NCBI GenBank assembly: GCA_946965045.2
Contig: OX337231.1
Location: 1,736,001 to 1,800,000 of the forward strand
Direction of reading: 5' to 3'
Length of the DNA stretch: 64,000 nt
From: Epithemia pelagica
Taxonomy: Eukaryota; Bacillariophyta; Bacillariophyceae; Surirellales; Surirellaceae
Below the pieces are notes generated by a model. It worked only from the letters and a program-made list of their open reading frames with translations. It had not been told where the DNA came from and searched no databases. This document shows positions 31,732 through 40,339 of this stretch, in pieces; the first letter of the stretch is position 1; the number at the start of each line of letters is the position of its first letter. A program made the translations under genes and the position numbers.

Positions 31732-34275
31732 CTAAACATTTTTGTAGAAATGTTGAATTTCTTTCACAACACGAACAACGTCTGGTTCCACCCATTTTTT
31801 ATCCACAAACATGACAAGATGTTCGGGTTTCATCTTCATTAGACATGTTGCTCGGCAATGGTAATTGTTAACGTCATCATATTCAAATTGTTCTACTTTT
31901 CTGTACCTGTGCCTGATGCAACAATCTTCATATTCAATCAAGTTGTTGCAGCCTGCACATTTTGCTCGTCTACCACGTGATGGTACCTTTTGTCGAAGTG
32001 AGAACCCTTTTGGGATTCGTTGTTTTGATGCACTCTTTGGTTGATTACTTCTCCAATGAGAAATAGTCATTTGTTCCGAGTTACTTCTTTTCCTTTTTTC
32101 TTTTCTGACATCGTCAGTATTTTTCTTTTCTTTTCTTCCTATTATTTCTTGAGACAGCTGCCTCAAAGACTTCGACATGCTCATTGTGTTTGTCATGCGA
32201 TGTCTCACAACATTGTCCATTTCCAATAGTTTTTCCCATTCAATTGCTGATTCGTCAGTATCAACCATTTTCTCATCGACCACTTCATATGTTGCCACAT
32301 TCAATTCCATGCTACTTGTCATGAGATTCTTACACTCTTCATTTGAGTAAAAATGGAAAGTAGGAGTGCCATCATACTGTATCCATCCTTCGTTACATTT
32401 GATTAATGCTATGAAATGTTTCCGAATGCGGTCAAAAACTGTACAACCTCGCAGAATCAATGTTTTACCTTCAATGGTATACTCTCTTGGAATTTCATTC
32501 ACGGCATTTGGGTTATGTTTGTGTAATTTTTGATCCCAAAACTCTAAAAGCAGAGTATGTGGCCATTTGATTTCACGGGCTGTTCCAATATTGCCAGTGT
32601 CTGAACCACATTCACATTTGACTCCAGTCAGCCATTTTGTACTGCATGGCCCAATGTACTGGAATAATTTTTCAAACAGAGATTCAGGGGCTGCGACATT
32701 TGCTGGGAAACAGTATGTGCTATATTGCACAGTATTTTCTTTTTCTTGATTGACTCTTCGACAACCCCCTTCTCGACGACAAACAAATCTGTTTTTGAAA
32801 TGGGTTGTGATGCTGACTTGTAGGGGATGTACAGTCTCAATTCCTTGGATGGTTTCCAAAATTGTTTCGTCTTTCAACAGTTCTGAGTAATTGTAGAATC
32901 GTTCAGTTTCCCCATATGCATCGAAAACAGATCCTACCAAGCCCTCCATTCTTTTCATTTCATGGGCCTCCCACTGTGATTTTAGCAATGTTTTTATCCA
33001 GCGCATTCGTATATCATCGTATTTGTTTTCCATCAACTGAGAAAAGGTGTGAGATAAGAAGCTGTCTTTCACTTCAAGTTCTGGGTACGAAGAATGCAAT
33101 TGCCCAACATGCCATGGTACGTAGAATAAAACCAGAAAGCAATCTAGTGAGCAGCTGTTTGATAAAACTCCACGTATGCCCCATCTTGGGCCCCGGAATA
33201 TGTGTTCCTTGGTTGTAAAACTGAATTGAGATGCTTCCTTTTCCATCTCTTCTGATGCATGTTCAGCAGCTCTGAACAACAAAGTCTGACTAACAGGAGT
33301 CTTGTCTACTCCCGGGATTAAAGTAAAGTATTTTATAGCCTTTCCTCTGGAGTCTGGTTTTTTGGATACAACTGCATCACTTTGTAGACCGAAGTAGCCA
33401 AGACCTGTCTCCACAATGATGGCATCGTCATCATCATCAGAGGAGTCATCAGGAAGTGCTCTCACTTCAACGATCCTTGACCTGTGTGATTCGACTCTCA
33501 AGTCTTTGACAACATCGATACCAAGCATACTATGATAAATCATATCATTCACACAGAGAGTGTCTTGATAATTGCTCTGTTCACTGTGGATTTCTGGAGG
33601 AGTACTGGCTGGATTTGGTTTCTTGTTGTTGTTGCTATCTTCTTGTGTCTGAGGCATACTTGTGTTCTCATTGTCTCTGCTCTCTTGTTCGTATGATGGA
33701 ACCAATTCATCTGGGATATTCTGTAAATCAAGCTTCTTTTGTTTTCTTTGTTCTTTAATAGGTTTTTCTATCCTCAGACTTTTGTTAGTATCTGGTGCTC
33801 GACCATCATTCTTGACATGTCTTTTTTTCCTTGGAGTAGCCGACCGTGGGTATTGAGCATATGCTGTACTCATACCTCTGGCTGTAAGTCTTCGATCAAG
33901 TTCGAACCTGTTGACAAACTTGAACGCTGCAAGAATGGACTCATTAACACCCATCTTTCTATTTTTGTTCATGAACAAGTACTGAAACTGTTTTCCGACA
34001 TTTTCCTGTGCATTTGTCGAGGTAGAAAGCCTCGAGAATCGTGATTTCTCTTCTGTGGTGAATTTTTGACAGGCAGGGAAGAATCCAGATGCTCGTTCTG
34101 GGTGCAAATACCTTTGTAACCATGGGGACACCTTTGGAAATTCAGATGCCATTTCTTTACAAGCCCGAGAAAATTCATGGATGCTAAGTAGACGTTTTCC
34201 TGTGGCATATACATAGGTAAAAATAGAAATATTTAGACGAGAAATCAAGACTAAAGGCAATATTCTCTTTATCAT
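31732..34275 (-). CDS. USP-like cysteine protease protein inside the DNA element
   Basis: 847 aa, single frame, ATG at 34275. A ubiquitin-specific-protease-like core runs from about residue 365 to 650. The Cys box is NSCSLDCFLVLFY (Cys-375). A Cys pair site follows (C-R-R-E-G-G-C, later C-E-C-G). The His box is HFIALIKCNEGWIQYDG (His-620, Asp-635). The order Cys box, zinc ribbon, His box is that of USP/UCH enzymes. The C-terminus has a second Cys/His cluster (CAGCNNLIEYEDCCIRHRY...YHCRATC), perhaps a zinc finger. The N-terminal 350 residues are charged and low-complexity. No DDE or recombinase motif is visible. It may be a cargo gene or a transposition accessory. An upstream intron near 34200 is possible. 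Confidence 0.6.
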   Translation of the reverse strand: MIKRILPLVLISRLNISIFTYVYATGKRLLSIHEFSRACKEMASEFPKVSPWLQRYLHPERASGFFPACQKFTTEEKSRFSRLSTSTNAQENVGKQFQYLFMNKNRKMGVNESILAAFKFVNRFELDRRLTARGMSTAYAQYPRSATPRKKRHVKNDGRAPDTNKSLRIEKPIKEQRKQKKLDLQNIPDELVPSYEQESRDNENTSMPQTQEDSNNNKKPNPASTPPEIHSEQSNYQDTLCVNDMIYHSMLGIDVVKDLRVESHRSRIVEVRALPDDSSDDDDDAIIVETGLGYFGLQSDAVVSKKPDSRGKAIKYFTLIPGVDKTPVSQTLLFRAAEHASEEMEKEASQFSFTTKEHIFRGPRWGIRGVLSNSCSLDCFLVLFYVPWHVGQLHSSYPELEVKDSFLSHTFSQLMENKYDDIRMRWIKTLLKSQWEAHEMKRMEGLVGSVFDAYGETERFYNYSELLKDETILETIQGIETVHPLQVSITTHFKNRFVCRREGGCRRVNQEKENTVQYSTYCFPANVAAPESLFEKLFQYIGPCSTKWLTGVKCECGSDTGNIGTAREIKWPHTLLLEFWDQKLHKHNPNAVNEIPREYTIEGKTLILRGCTVFDRIRKHFIALIKCNEGWIQYDGTPTFHFYSNEECKNLMTSSMELNVATYEVVDEKMVDTDESAIEWEKLLEMDNVVRHRMTNTMSMSKSLRQLSQEIIGRKEKKNTDDVRKEKRKRSNSEQMTISHWRSNQPKSASKQRIPKGFSLRQKVPSRGRRAKCAGCNNLIEYEDCCIRHRYRKVEQFEYDDVNNYHCRATCLMKMKPEHLVMFVDKKWVEPDVVRVVKEIQHFYKNV

Positions 34276-34416
34276 GTGTTGATATTATGCCAAATGTTCG
34301 GAGTTGGTTGGGAACATACTTATAGTATTGTATCTAGATACTACAGAAGAAAAAAGTTTTCCCGAATGTCTGTCAAAAAGCTACCTGAAACTCCGAATGT
34401 CTGTCAAACAACTACC

Positions 34417-34524
34417 CGGAAAGTCTGTCATTTCACTTTTTCAGGCCTGAATAGCGAAATGACAGACATTCGGAAAGTCTGTCATTTCACTTTTTCAGGT
34501 CTGAATAGCGAAATGACAGACATT
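34417..34524. repeat. 54-bp tandem duplication in the element's right end
   Basis: Two copies of a 54-bp unit (34417-34470, 34471-34524), differing at one base (CAGGCC / CAGGTC). Each unit begins CGGAAAGTCTGTCATTTCAC and ends GAAATGACAGACATT, so it is itself a partial palindrome of the TIR motif. Confidence 0.9.
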
Positions 34525-34755
34525 CGGGTAAACATTCGTTTTTAGAGTTAGGGTTAAAACTTTATGAAGTTGAAGTGGCACTGATAAGACAAGAAGGGCT
34601 AAAGTAGAGTGCCCTTTTATTATTGATGGGTGCATGTGGAAGAGCACCTGTGACATGGAGGGAAACCGGATGGTCTGTCCGTATGTCAGCCTACATTTTG
34701 AAAGTTTATCCGAAAGTCTGTCATGAAAGTCTGTCATTTCACTCCTCTCTTCGTG

Positions 34756-36651
34756 ATGGAGGATCCATGGGCGGATGTATTTGCAAAGGCTGAGGGAACT
34801 AGTTCACCTTCTTATGATGCGTTAGCCGACAGCAATGGTGTGGAAAAGAAGGACGACAAAAGAGCGCTTGGTGAACAGAAGAAGTCGCCCTTTTCGAAAT
34901 CCACAAAGAGAAGGAAACGAAACACTGATAAATCCATTCAACTGGCATGGACACAGCATCTGCAATCACGGGGCCAATTTACTTCATTGCGTACTCTGAG
35001 GGAGAATCCAACAAATGACCATGTTGTTTTGAAGGAACGACTTATTGGAGGAGGATGTAAGGGCTGGAAATACGGTGTTGACGGCCAATGTAGATCATGC
35101 GGACAGTCATCGTTTCGACACCGAACTATGTCAGCAATTACACTCGACAAGTATTCATGGCCGCTCCATCTGTATTGGAGTTTGCGCAATCTAAGATATA
35201 CAGCAATCATATACATTCTGGACAACCTAAAAATGAAAAATGTGTCATTGAGTCGACCCCTGGCCGAGATGAAACGACTATATAGCATGTTCCATGAAAC
35301 AAAAACGCACTATTGGGATCATATAGATGAGCCATGGAATGATTTACTGAAGCAGCTTCAAGATATTGATCAAAACAAGACGTCTGGAATGCTACGTATG
35401 CTGAGACTGATTATATCCTGTGATGCTTGCTACTACAAACTATACTATGCCGATTTGACAGCTCGTCATGATACAGACTCGGATCCATGCTTTATTCCAC
35501 ACCCAACCTTCTATCTTGGGGAAGCCTACCTTTCTGGCGACTTGCATAAAGTTGTCGAAAAATGCTCCATACACTCAACACTACAAGGGTCGGATGAAGC
35601 AGCAATGAATCGATACAACATAATCATGGCCCCAGAACTGATGCTCAACGAGAAGGAAGACGCTTTGACTTGCTTGCACCAGATTCGTTTTCTTGAAACA
35701 GCCGTCCTCTTCAAAGTTGTTAGAAACGCTGTACCAAATAATGGCAGTTCACAGGAACTGTGGGAGATTCAAACACCAAAAACTGGAAGCAAATGGCAGC
35801 ACGAAACTCCTGCTCCCCCAATAGTGCAGGAATGGAGAAACTCTGCTCGCGACTTCCTGACTCATCTTTATGCATACGCTACCATCCCATCATCTCATGT
35901 TGATGAAATTGCAAACTTCTCCTCCAAGAGTACAATCGTGGAGCTGGGCGCGGGGACAGGATATCTTGCATATTTGCTGAGACAGCGAGGCGTCACGGTT
36001 CGAGCTTTGGATTGTTCTCCTACTCAAATGGACCCTCTTGTCAACACCAATCGAAAACAGAAAGTAGAAACAAATAAGTACCACGGAGCCACACCTTCAT
36101 TTTCACTTGTTGAGCGTGGGCAACTTGAGTCATTCAAGAGAGTGTTTCGCGAATTACGACAGAAGAAACAGACCTGCACGCTACTTCTTTCTTACCCTCC
36201 TCCTGACTCTGAGATGGGATTCCATGCCTTGAAGGCGTTCGTCGACATGGGTGGGACAAAGTTTGTTTATATTGGAGAATTTCAGGGTCTCACCGGAACA
36301 AAACAACTTGACTTGTTCCTTATGAAGCACGGAACGCAGAGTCACACTTCTGTGGCTTGTCCTACATGGGGAACAGATGCAGCCAATATCACATTCTGGA
36401 CATTGGACTCAAAAGAGCGTCAGACTTCCTTGCCGCTCATCGTATGCGATCGTTGCCGGGCAAAGCCCGCATGTCAACGACTCCGAATCATGCGATATCT
36501 TCATTACTGCAGTGATGTGTGTTGGCTTGATCATCGGGCGTCAAATGCTTTCCGTGACCACTTAGTTTGTGCCGGCTTGGAAAATCACATGGAGGACGTC
36601 AACCGATTTTCCTTTGGTGATCCAAACCATTTCCTTAAACTTTCCTTCTAA
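34756..36651 (+). CDS. SAM-dependent methyltransferase with C-terminal MYND-like zinc finger
   Basis: 631 aa. An in-frame ATG at 34723 lies in the transposon's terminal repeat; I take the next one, 34756 (MEDPWADVFAKAEG), as the native start. The N-terminal 60 residues are basic and charged. A CX2C pair (CRSCGQSSFRHRT) follows at about 105-120. The methyltransferase core has STIVELGAGTGYLAYLLRQRGVTVRALDCSP at about residues 395-425, a clear motif I and post-I acidic loop. It continues with TLLLSYPPPDSEMGFHALKAF and KFVYIGEFQG. The C-terminal CDRCRAKPACQ...YCSDVCWLDHRASNAFRDHLVC has the C/H order of a MYND finger. The substrate is unknown. The element end lies 31 bp upstream, so the promoter has been altered. 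Confidence 0.7.
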   Translation: MEDPWADVFAKAEGTSSPSYDALADSNGVEKKDDKRALGEQKKSPFSKSTKRRKRNTDKSIQLAWTQHLQSRGQFTSLRTLRENPTNDHVVLKERLIGGGCKGWKYGVDGQCRSCGQSSFRHRTMSAITLDKYSWPLHLYWSLRNLRYTAIIYILDNLKMKNVSLSRPLAEMKRLYSMFHETKTHYWDHIDEPWNDLLKQLQDIDQNKTSGMLRMLRLIISCDACYYKLYYADLTARHDTDSDPCFIPHPTFYLGEAYLSGDLHKVVEKCSIHSTLQGSDEAAMNRYNIIMAPELMLNEKEDALTCLHQIRFLETAVLFKVVRNAVPNNGSSQELWEIQTPKTGSKWQHETPAPPIVQEWRNSARDFLTHLYAYATIPSSHVDEIANFSSKSTIVELGAGTGYLAYLLRQRGVTVRALDCSPTQMDPLVNTNRKQKVETNKYHGATPSFSLVERGQLESFKRVFRELRQKKQTCTLLLSYPPPDSEMGFHALKAFVDMGGTKFVYIGEFQGLTGTKQLDLFLMKHGTQSHTSVACPTWGTDAANITFWTLDSKERQTSLPLIVCDRCRAKPACQRLRIMRYLHYCSDVCWLDHRASNAFRDHLVCAGLENHMEDVNRFSFGDPNHFLKLSF

Positions 36652-36712
36652 TCATTTCACGGAAATAGATAAGGGTTATAGACGGGGTGACACGAACGCC
36701 ATTTTTTGCTCG

Positions 36713-38860
36713 TCACCAATCACTGGTGTTATTGTCCTTGTTCTTGGCACCAATCTTACGAATTCTTCGAGGAGCGCCCGTCACGGGATCCGTCTGATCC
36801 CACGCAACAGCAGCATTCCTTGTCAGAAAGCGCAGTGGAACAGCGGCAGGTTGTTGCTTGTTCGACAAGCGTTTTGCATTAGTGTTTGAACGGACATCGT
36901 GCCCAAGAAGAGTATGTGCCTTTCTTTCCAGTTCATTTGACTCGCGAAAATCTGGTGCAGGTAATTCTATTGAATGCTTGGCCATGAGCTTCCTTTCAAT
37001 CCTTTCGATGTCTATGTCGTGCATGTGCCCATGAAAGACGGCAACCTCGGCGATGGCACCTTCCCCACCAGGACCTTGCCCATTGCATAATGTGAGACCG
37101 AAGCAGTGATCGGAACCGATGGTGAGACCATCTAGCATGGCATGAGTTGGCTTTAGTTGTTGTGGAGACAAATCATCTGAAGGAAACGTCTCGGTAGGTT
37201 CATCTATTCCATCAATGCGTATCCTGCTGTCGCAACCGTCAAACACAGCAACATAACAGTGCCATGAACCTGGTCCCAACTGGCCCTGAATCAAAAGTTC
37301 TGGGTCACGGTCAACTTCGGCAATCTTGTCGGCTGATCCTTGGAAGATGCAACGACAGGAAGAGGATGACGATATGCCTGTGCCGTAGCTCTCAGCACTG
37401 GAGTCATCTCTTTGAACTCCTTGAGATACTGGTGCCTGATCACTACTAAAACCGCAGTTTCTCCTTTGTAGGACTCTCTTGGTGTCATCTCCTTCCCATC
37501 TCTCAGTCGCGATGCAAACTGGACTAAGTTCAGTCATGTCCTCCACATCGTCGCTTGGATATAAATGACCATGGGCAAGCTCAAATCGGCCATGGAGACC
37601 AGACAAAAAGCATCCATCTTCGGTGGCAATTCCCACGCAGAAGAAGGTTATAGGCTCTGATATAGGCCCACAGGCAAAAGGTGGAGTTATCATACATAAC
37701 GCGCTGTCGCCAGAGGCATTTAAGAATTGCAATGAAACGGGAGGTTTCGATAGGCTCGGTTCAAATGCTCTAACGAGTCGGGGAAGCAGCTCCCTCTGCT
37801 GCTGTCTTCTCTGGTGAAGAACTTCTTCTTTGCTGGACCTCTTTCCGACAGACACGAATTGATTCTGAGAGGTCGAGGATGCGCTTCTTGAAAGTGGTGT
37901 GATTGTCCCGGAATGCGGACGGTTATTTTCGTTCATAATCTCTTGCTGCTTATAGCATAGACAGTAGCTTTCTGGTCGAGCAACACTAGCTCCTCGCACA
38001 AGCAAATTGGTCTCGAGAGGTTGACATTCACAGCACGATAGTAGAAGAGCATCTCGTTCCGACGAAAGAGGGAGTGAGTCAAGTAAGTTATTCAAAAATG
38101 ACTGTGTGTAGCCAAAATGGCGAAGAACTTGGTGTGCTGTTTGGTATCCACGCCATTCTTCAGCCAGCACCACATCGCTTGAATGGTCCATGCCATCAAC
38201 TGCAAAGTTTTCTGGTGGATGATTGGAGCTGTTGAATGGATCCATGTTTGTCATTCTGCAGCAACAAGTTGACACAGTCGCAGCAGACGACTGATGTTGC
38301 AACTCAAAACGTGCTGAAGCAGGAGGCGGATTCGTCATAACTCCCGTTTTGTCGGCATCTACGCCTGATGAAACCATTTCTCGTTGAGTTGCAGAAATCG
38401 TGGAAATTGCCTCCGCGTTTGTCTTCTCCTCATGGAATTGGTTTTCCGACAACTGCAAACCCAAAATTCCTTCCGGCGCAAACCAAGCGACACAAAATGC
38501 TTCATCTGTGTTGTCTTCTTCTTGTATTCTTGCGTCAGTCTCCGAGCGGTTCTGGCAATTTGCACTATTCAGTTCTTCGGAGCATTTCAAGAGTCGATCA
38601 ACAAGACTGTGCAAGAGAAGCGGATACCTGCGACGATTGGAATATGGAGAACACTCAATACTTCTGTTTGAGGCTCTTCTGCAAAGATGATCAATTTTGG
38701 TGGAGATGCAGAGGGTGTTGACCACAGTTTTTCTCCAAGAAGCACAAACATTGGACACATGGGCCAATTCCACATCTGAACAAATGCCATGATGAATGAT
38801 CCATTCCAGCGCCACTTCCGGAAAACCGGTCTCTGTCTCCATTGACTTTCCTCCCATCAT
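36713..38860 (-). CDS. F-box-like protein with LamG/concanavalin-type domain
   Basis: 715 aa, single exon, ATG at 38860 (MMGGKSMETETGFPE). Residues 14-50 (FPEVALEWIIHHGICSDVELAHVSNVCASWRKTV) resemble an F-box: Pro start, hydrophobic spacing and a W near the end. The middle is Ser/Cys-rich and disordered. The C-terminal half resembles a LamG-like jellyroll: ITFFCVGIATEDGCFLSGLHGRFE, then GQLGPGSWHCYVAVFDGCDSRIRIDGI, then IGSDHCFGLTLCNGQGPGGEGAIAEVAVFHGHM. The fusion would make it a possible ubiquitin-ligase adaptor that binds a ligand through the jellyroll. Both assignments are from motif patterns and are tentative. Confidence 0.45.
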   Translation of the reverse strand: MMGGKSMETETGFPEVALEWIIHHGICSDVELAHVSNVCASWRKTVVNTLCISTKIDHLCRRASNRSIECSPYSNRRRYPLLLHSLVDRLLKCSEELNSANCQNRSETDARIQEEDNTDEAFCVAWFAPEGILGLQLSENQFHEEKTNAEAISTISATQREMVSSGVDADKTGVMTNPPPASARFELQHQSSAATVSTCCCRMTNMDPFNSSNHPPENFAVDGMDHSSDVVLAEEWRGYQTAHQVLRHFGYTQSFLNNLLDSLPLSSERDALLLSCCECQPLETNLLVRGASVARPESYCLCYKQQEIMNENNRPHSGTITPLSRSASSTSQNQFVSVGKRSSKEEVLHQRRQQQRELLPRLVRAFEPSLSKPPVSLQFLNASGDSALCMITPPFACGPISEPITFFCVGIATEDGCFLSGLHGRFELAHGHLYPSDDVEDMTELSPVCIATERWEGDDTKRVLQRRNCGFSSDQAPVSQGVQRDDSSAESYGTGISSSSSCRCIFQGSADKIAEVDRDPELLIQGQLGPGSWHCYVAVFDGCDSRIRIDGIDEPTETFPSDDLSPQQLKPTHAMLDGLTIGSDHCFGLTLCNGQGPGGEGAIAEVAVFHGHMHDIDIERIERKLMAKHSIELPAPDFRESNELERKAHTLLGHDVRSNTNAKRLSNKQQPAAVPLRFLTRNAAVAWDQTDPVTGAPRRIRKIGAKNKDNNTSDW

Positions 38861-39103
38861 CTTTAAGGAAGCGCCTCACCCACTTCACTTGTCAATGACC
38901 CGGTGACACAGAAGAAGTTCATCGTCATCTGAGGAGCAACGCCGTGTGTTGGACGCACCTTCTTGAGCGACTTGTATGCGACTGGTACAATGCACCGGGA
39001 CCACGACCAAGAAGGGAATCTTGAATCTTTTCGATCAACACGTTTGGCCATCAGCATCTTTCCCCAATAGGTAACTCAAAATGAGACCCCGTCGATCTAC
39101 AGG

Positions 39104-40222
39104 ATGCCTCCTCGGATTGTCTTAACGTGCGTCCTCATCCTTTCAATGGCGTTGGTTCCTTCGTTCGTTGTTTCTAGTCCATGCTTCCTACATGCAAAAC
39201 GAAAAGAACTTTGCCTGGGTAACTCGCTCGCTTCTGTGGGTGGCAAGCAGCTCGATCACCTTTATTGGCCGGGAAGCGCCGAATCTGAGGTGCCACAGCC
39301 ACGGGAGGACGGAGCTGATTTTCTCGGAGATCGACGAGATGCTCTCAACGCCATTGGTATGTTATCTTTCGCAGGGGCGTATCCGAAAGCGGCCACAGGA
39401 GTAGGATTAACGAGAAGACATGAAAATCCCGATGGAAACGTTCTTTCCGATCTTCCGCCTATCCCAACCGACTGCGTTCGTTTGTTCTTATGTCGACATG
39501 GACAAACCGAGTACAATAGACTTAAACTTGTTCAGGGATCAAGGACAGATGCAGAAATAAATGAAAATGGGGTTCGACAGGCCCAACTTCTAGGGAATGC
39601 ACTTTCCCACGCAACTCCGTCACCCGACGTCATATTTCATTCGTCCCTGTCAAGAGCAAAACAAACTGCTGCATTGGCTGCACAGCAATTTCCATCATCT
39701 ATTCACGCTCCCACGTTGAAAGTTCTCCCGGATCTGGGAGAGATTGATTTCGGTGGAGTCGAAGGTGTGTCAGTCGACGAGGTTCGGGCGAAGATGGTCG
39801 CAATCTATTCCACTTGGGCAGTCGGAAACATTGATACGAGAATGGCTCGTGACGGAGAAAGCTTTCGAGAAATATTATTGCGGGTCAAGAATGCGCTTGG
39901 CTCTTTGATCAATTCTGCCCAGTCATCTGAATCTCGCTGCGTGGCGGCCGTTACCCATTCCACCTATCTACGGATTCTATTGGCCGTCATACAAGACATT
40001 CCCTTAGCTCAGGCTTCTACAATGGAGCAGAAGAATGCGTGTATCAATGTCATTGACTTCAGTTTCAAAGATAACACAGCACTGACGAAAAAGTTGGTAC
40101 CAAACAGTAATCTTTTTGGAGGAGCATTGTCCCATGCTCCCCAGAACTTTTCGATCGAGATACCGGTTGGAATGGTTCTGAGGACTGGAGAGAAACGTCA
40201 TCTTGGTAGTCTAGCTATTTAG
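39104..40222 (+). CDS. Histidine phosphatase / phosphoglycerate-mutase-like, possibly lumenal
   Basis: 372 aa. The signal peptide is MPPRIVLTCVLILSMALVPSFVVSS. A second possible signal sits at 75-100: GDRRDALNAIGMLSFAGAYPKAATG, with a twin Arg, a hydrophobic run and AxA-like end, which suggests Tat transport to the thylakoid lumen. The catalytic domain begins LFLCRHGQTEYN (RHG with the phosphorylated His). It continues with FHSSLSRAKQTAALA, LGEIDFGGVEG (Glu acid), DGESFREI and VTHSTYLRILL (second His). All four active-site elements are present. The substrate is not clear; cofactor-independent sugar-phosphate phosphatases share this family. Confidence 0.75.
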   Translation: MPPRIVLTCVLILSMALVPSFVVSSPCFLHAKRKELCLGNSLASVGGKQLDHLYWPGSAESEVPQPREDGADFLGDRRDALNAIGMLSFAGAYPKAATGVGLTRRHENPDGNVLSDLPPIPTDCVRLFLCRHGQTEYNRLKLVQGSRTDAEINENGVRQAQLLGNALSHATPSPDVIFHSSLSRAKQTAALAAQQFPSSIHAPTLKVLPDLGEIDFGGVEGVSVDEVRAKMVAIYSTWAVGNIDTRMARDGESFREILLRVKNALGSLINSAQSSESRCVAAVTHSTYLRILLAVIQDIPLAQASTMEQKNACINVIDFSFKDNTALTKKLVPNSNLFGGALSHAPQNFSIEIPVGMVLRTGEKRHLGSLAI

Positions 40223-40339
40223 ATCACTCACATCAAGCATTCAGTTAGTATGAGGTGGCAGGAACCTTTTAACACGAGTATTTTAACACCATTCATTAGC
40301 CTAATTGAATTAACAACAAACCAAATGCGGGTGTAGCCA

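Larger units (their letters stand above)
30127..34724. mobile_element. 4.6-kb DNA element with 26-bp perfect terminal inverted repeats
   Basis: Bases 30127-30152 (ATGACAGACTTTCGGATA...) are an exact inverted copy of 34699-34724. Inside is one large minus-strand ORF (USP-like protein). The right subterminal region (34360-34530) has several TGTCTGTCA / TGACAGACA motifs and a 54-bp tandem duplication, as transposase-binding sites often do. Another motif copy lies just outside at 34725-34737. The 9-mer TTCGTGATG occurs at 30121-30129 and again at 34750-34758; it may be a target-site duplication of MULE-like length, although it does not abut the right repeat. No known transposase domain was recognised. 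Confidence 0.6.

Noticed and set aside
34723-34755. Upstream ATG of the methyltransferase frame
   Set aside because: It lies in the inverted repeat of the inserted element, so it cannot be the native start.
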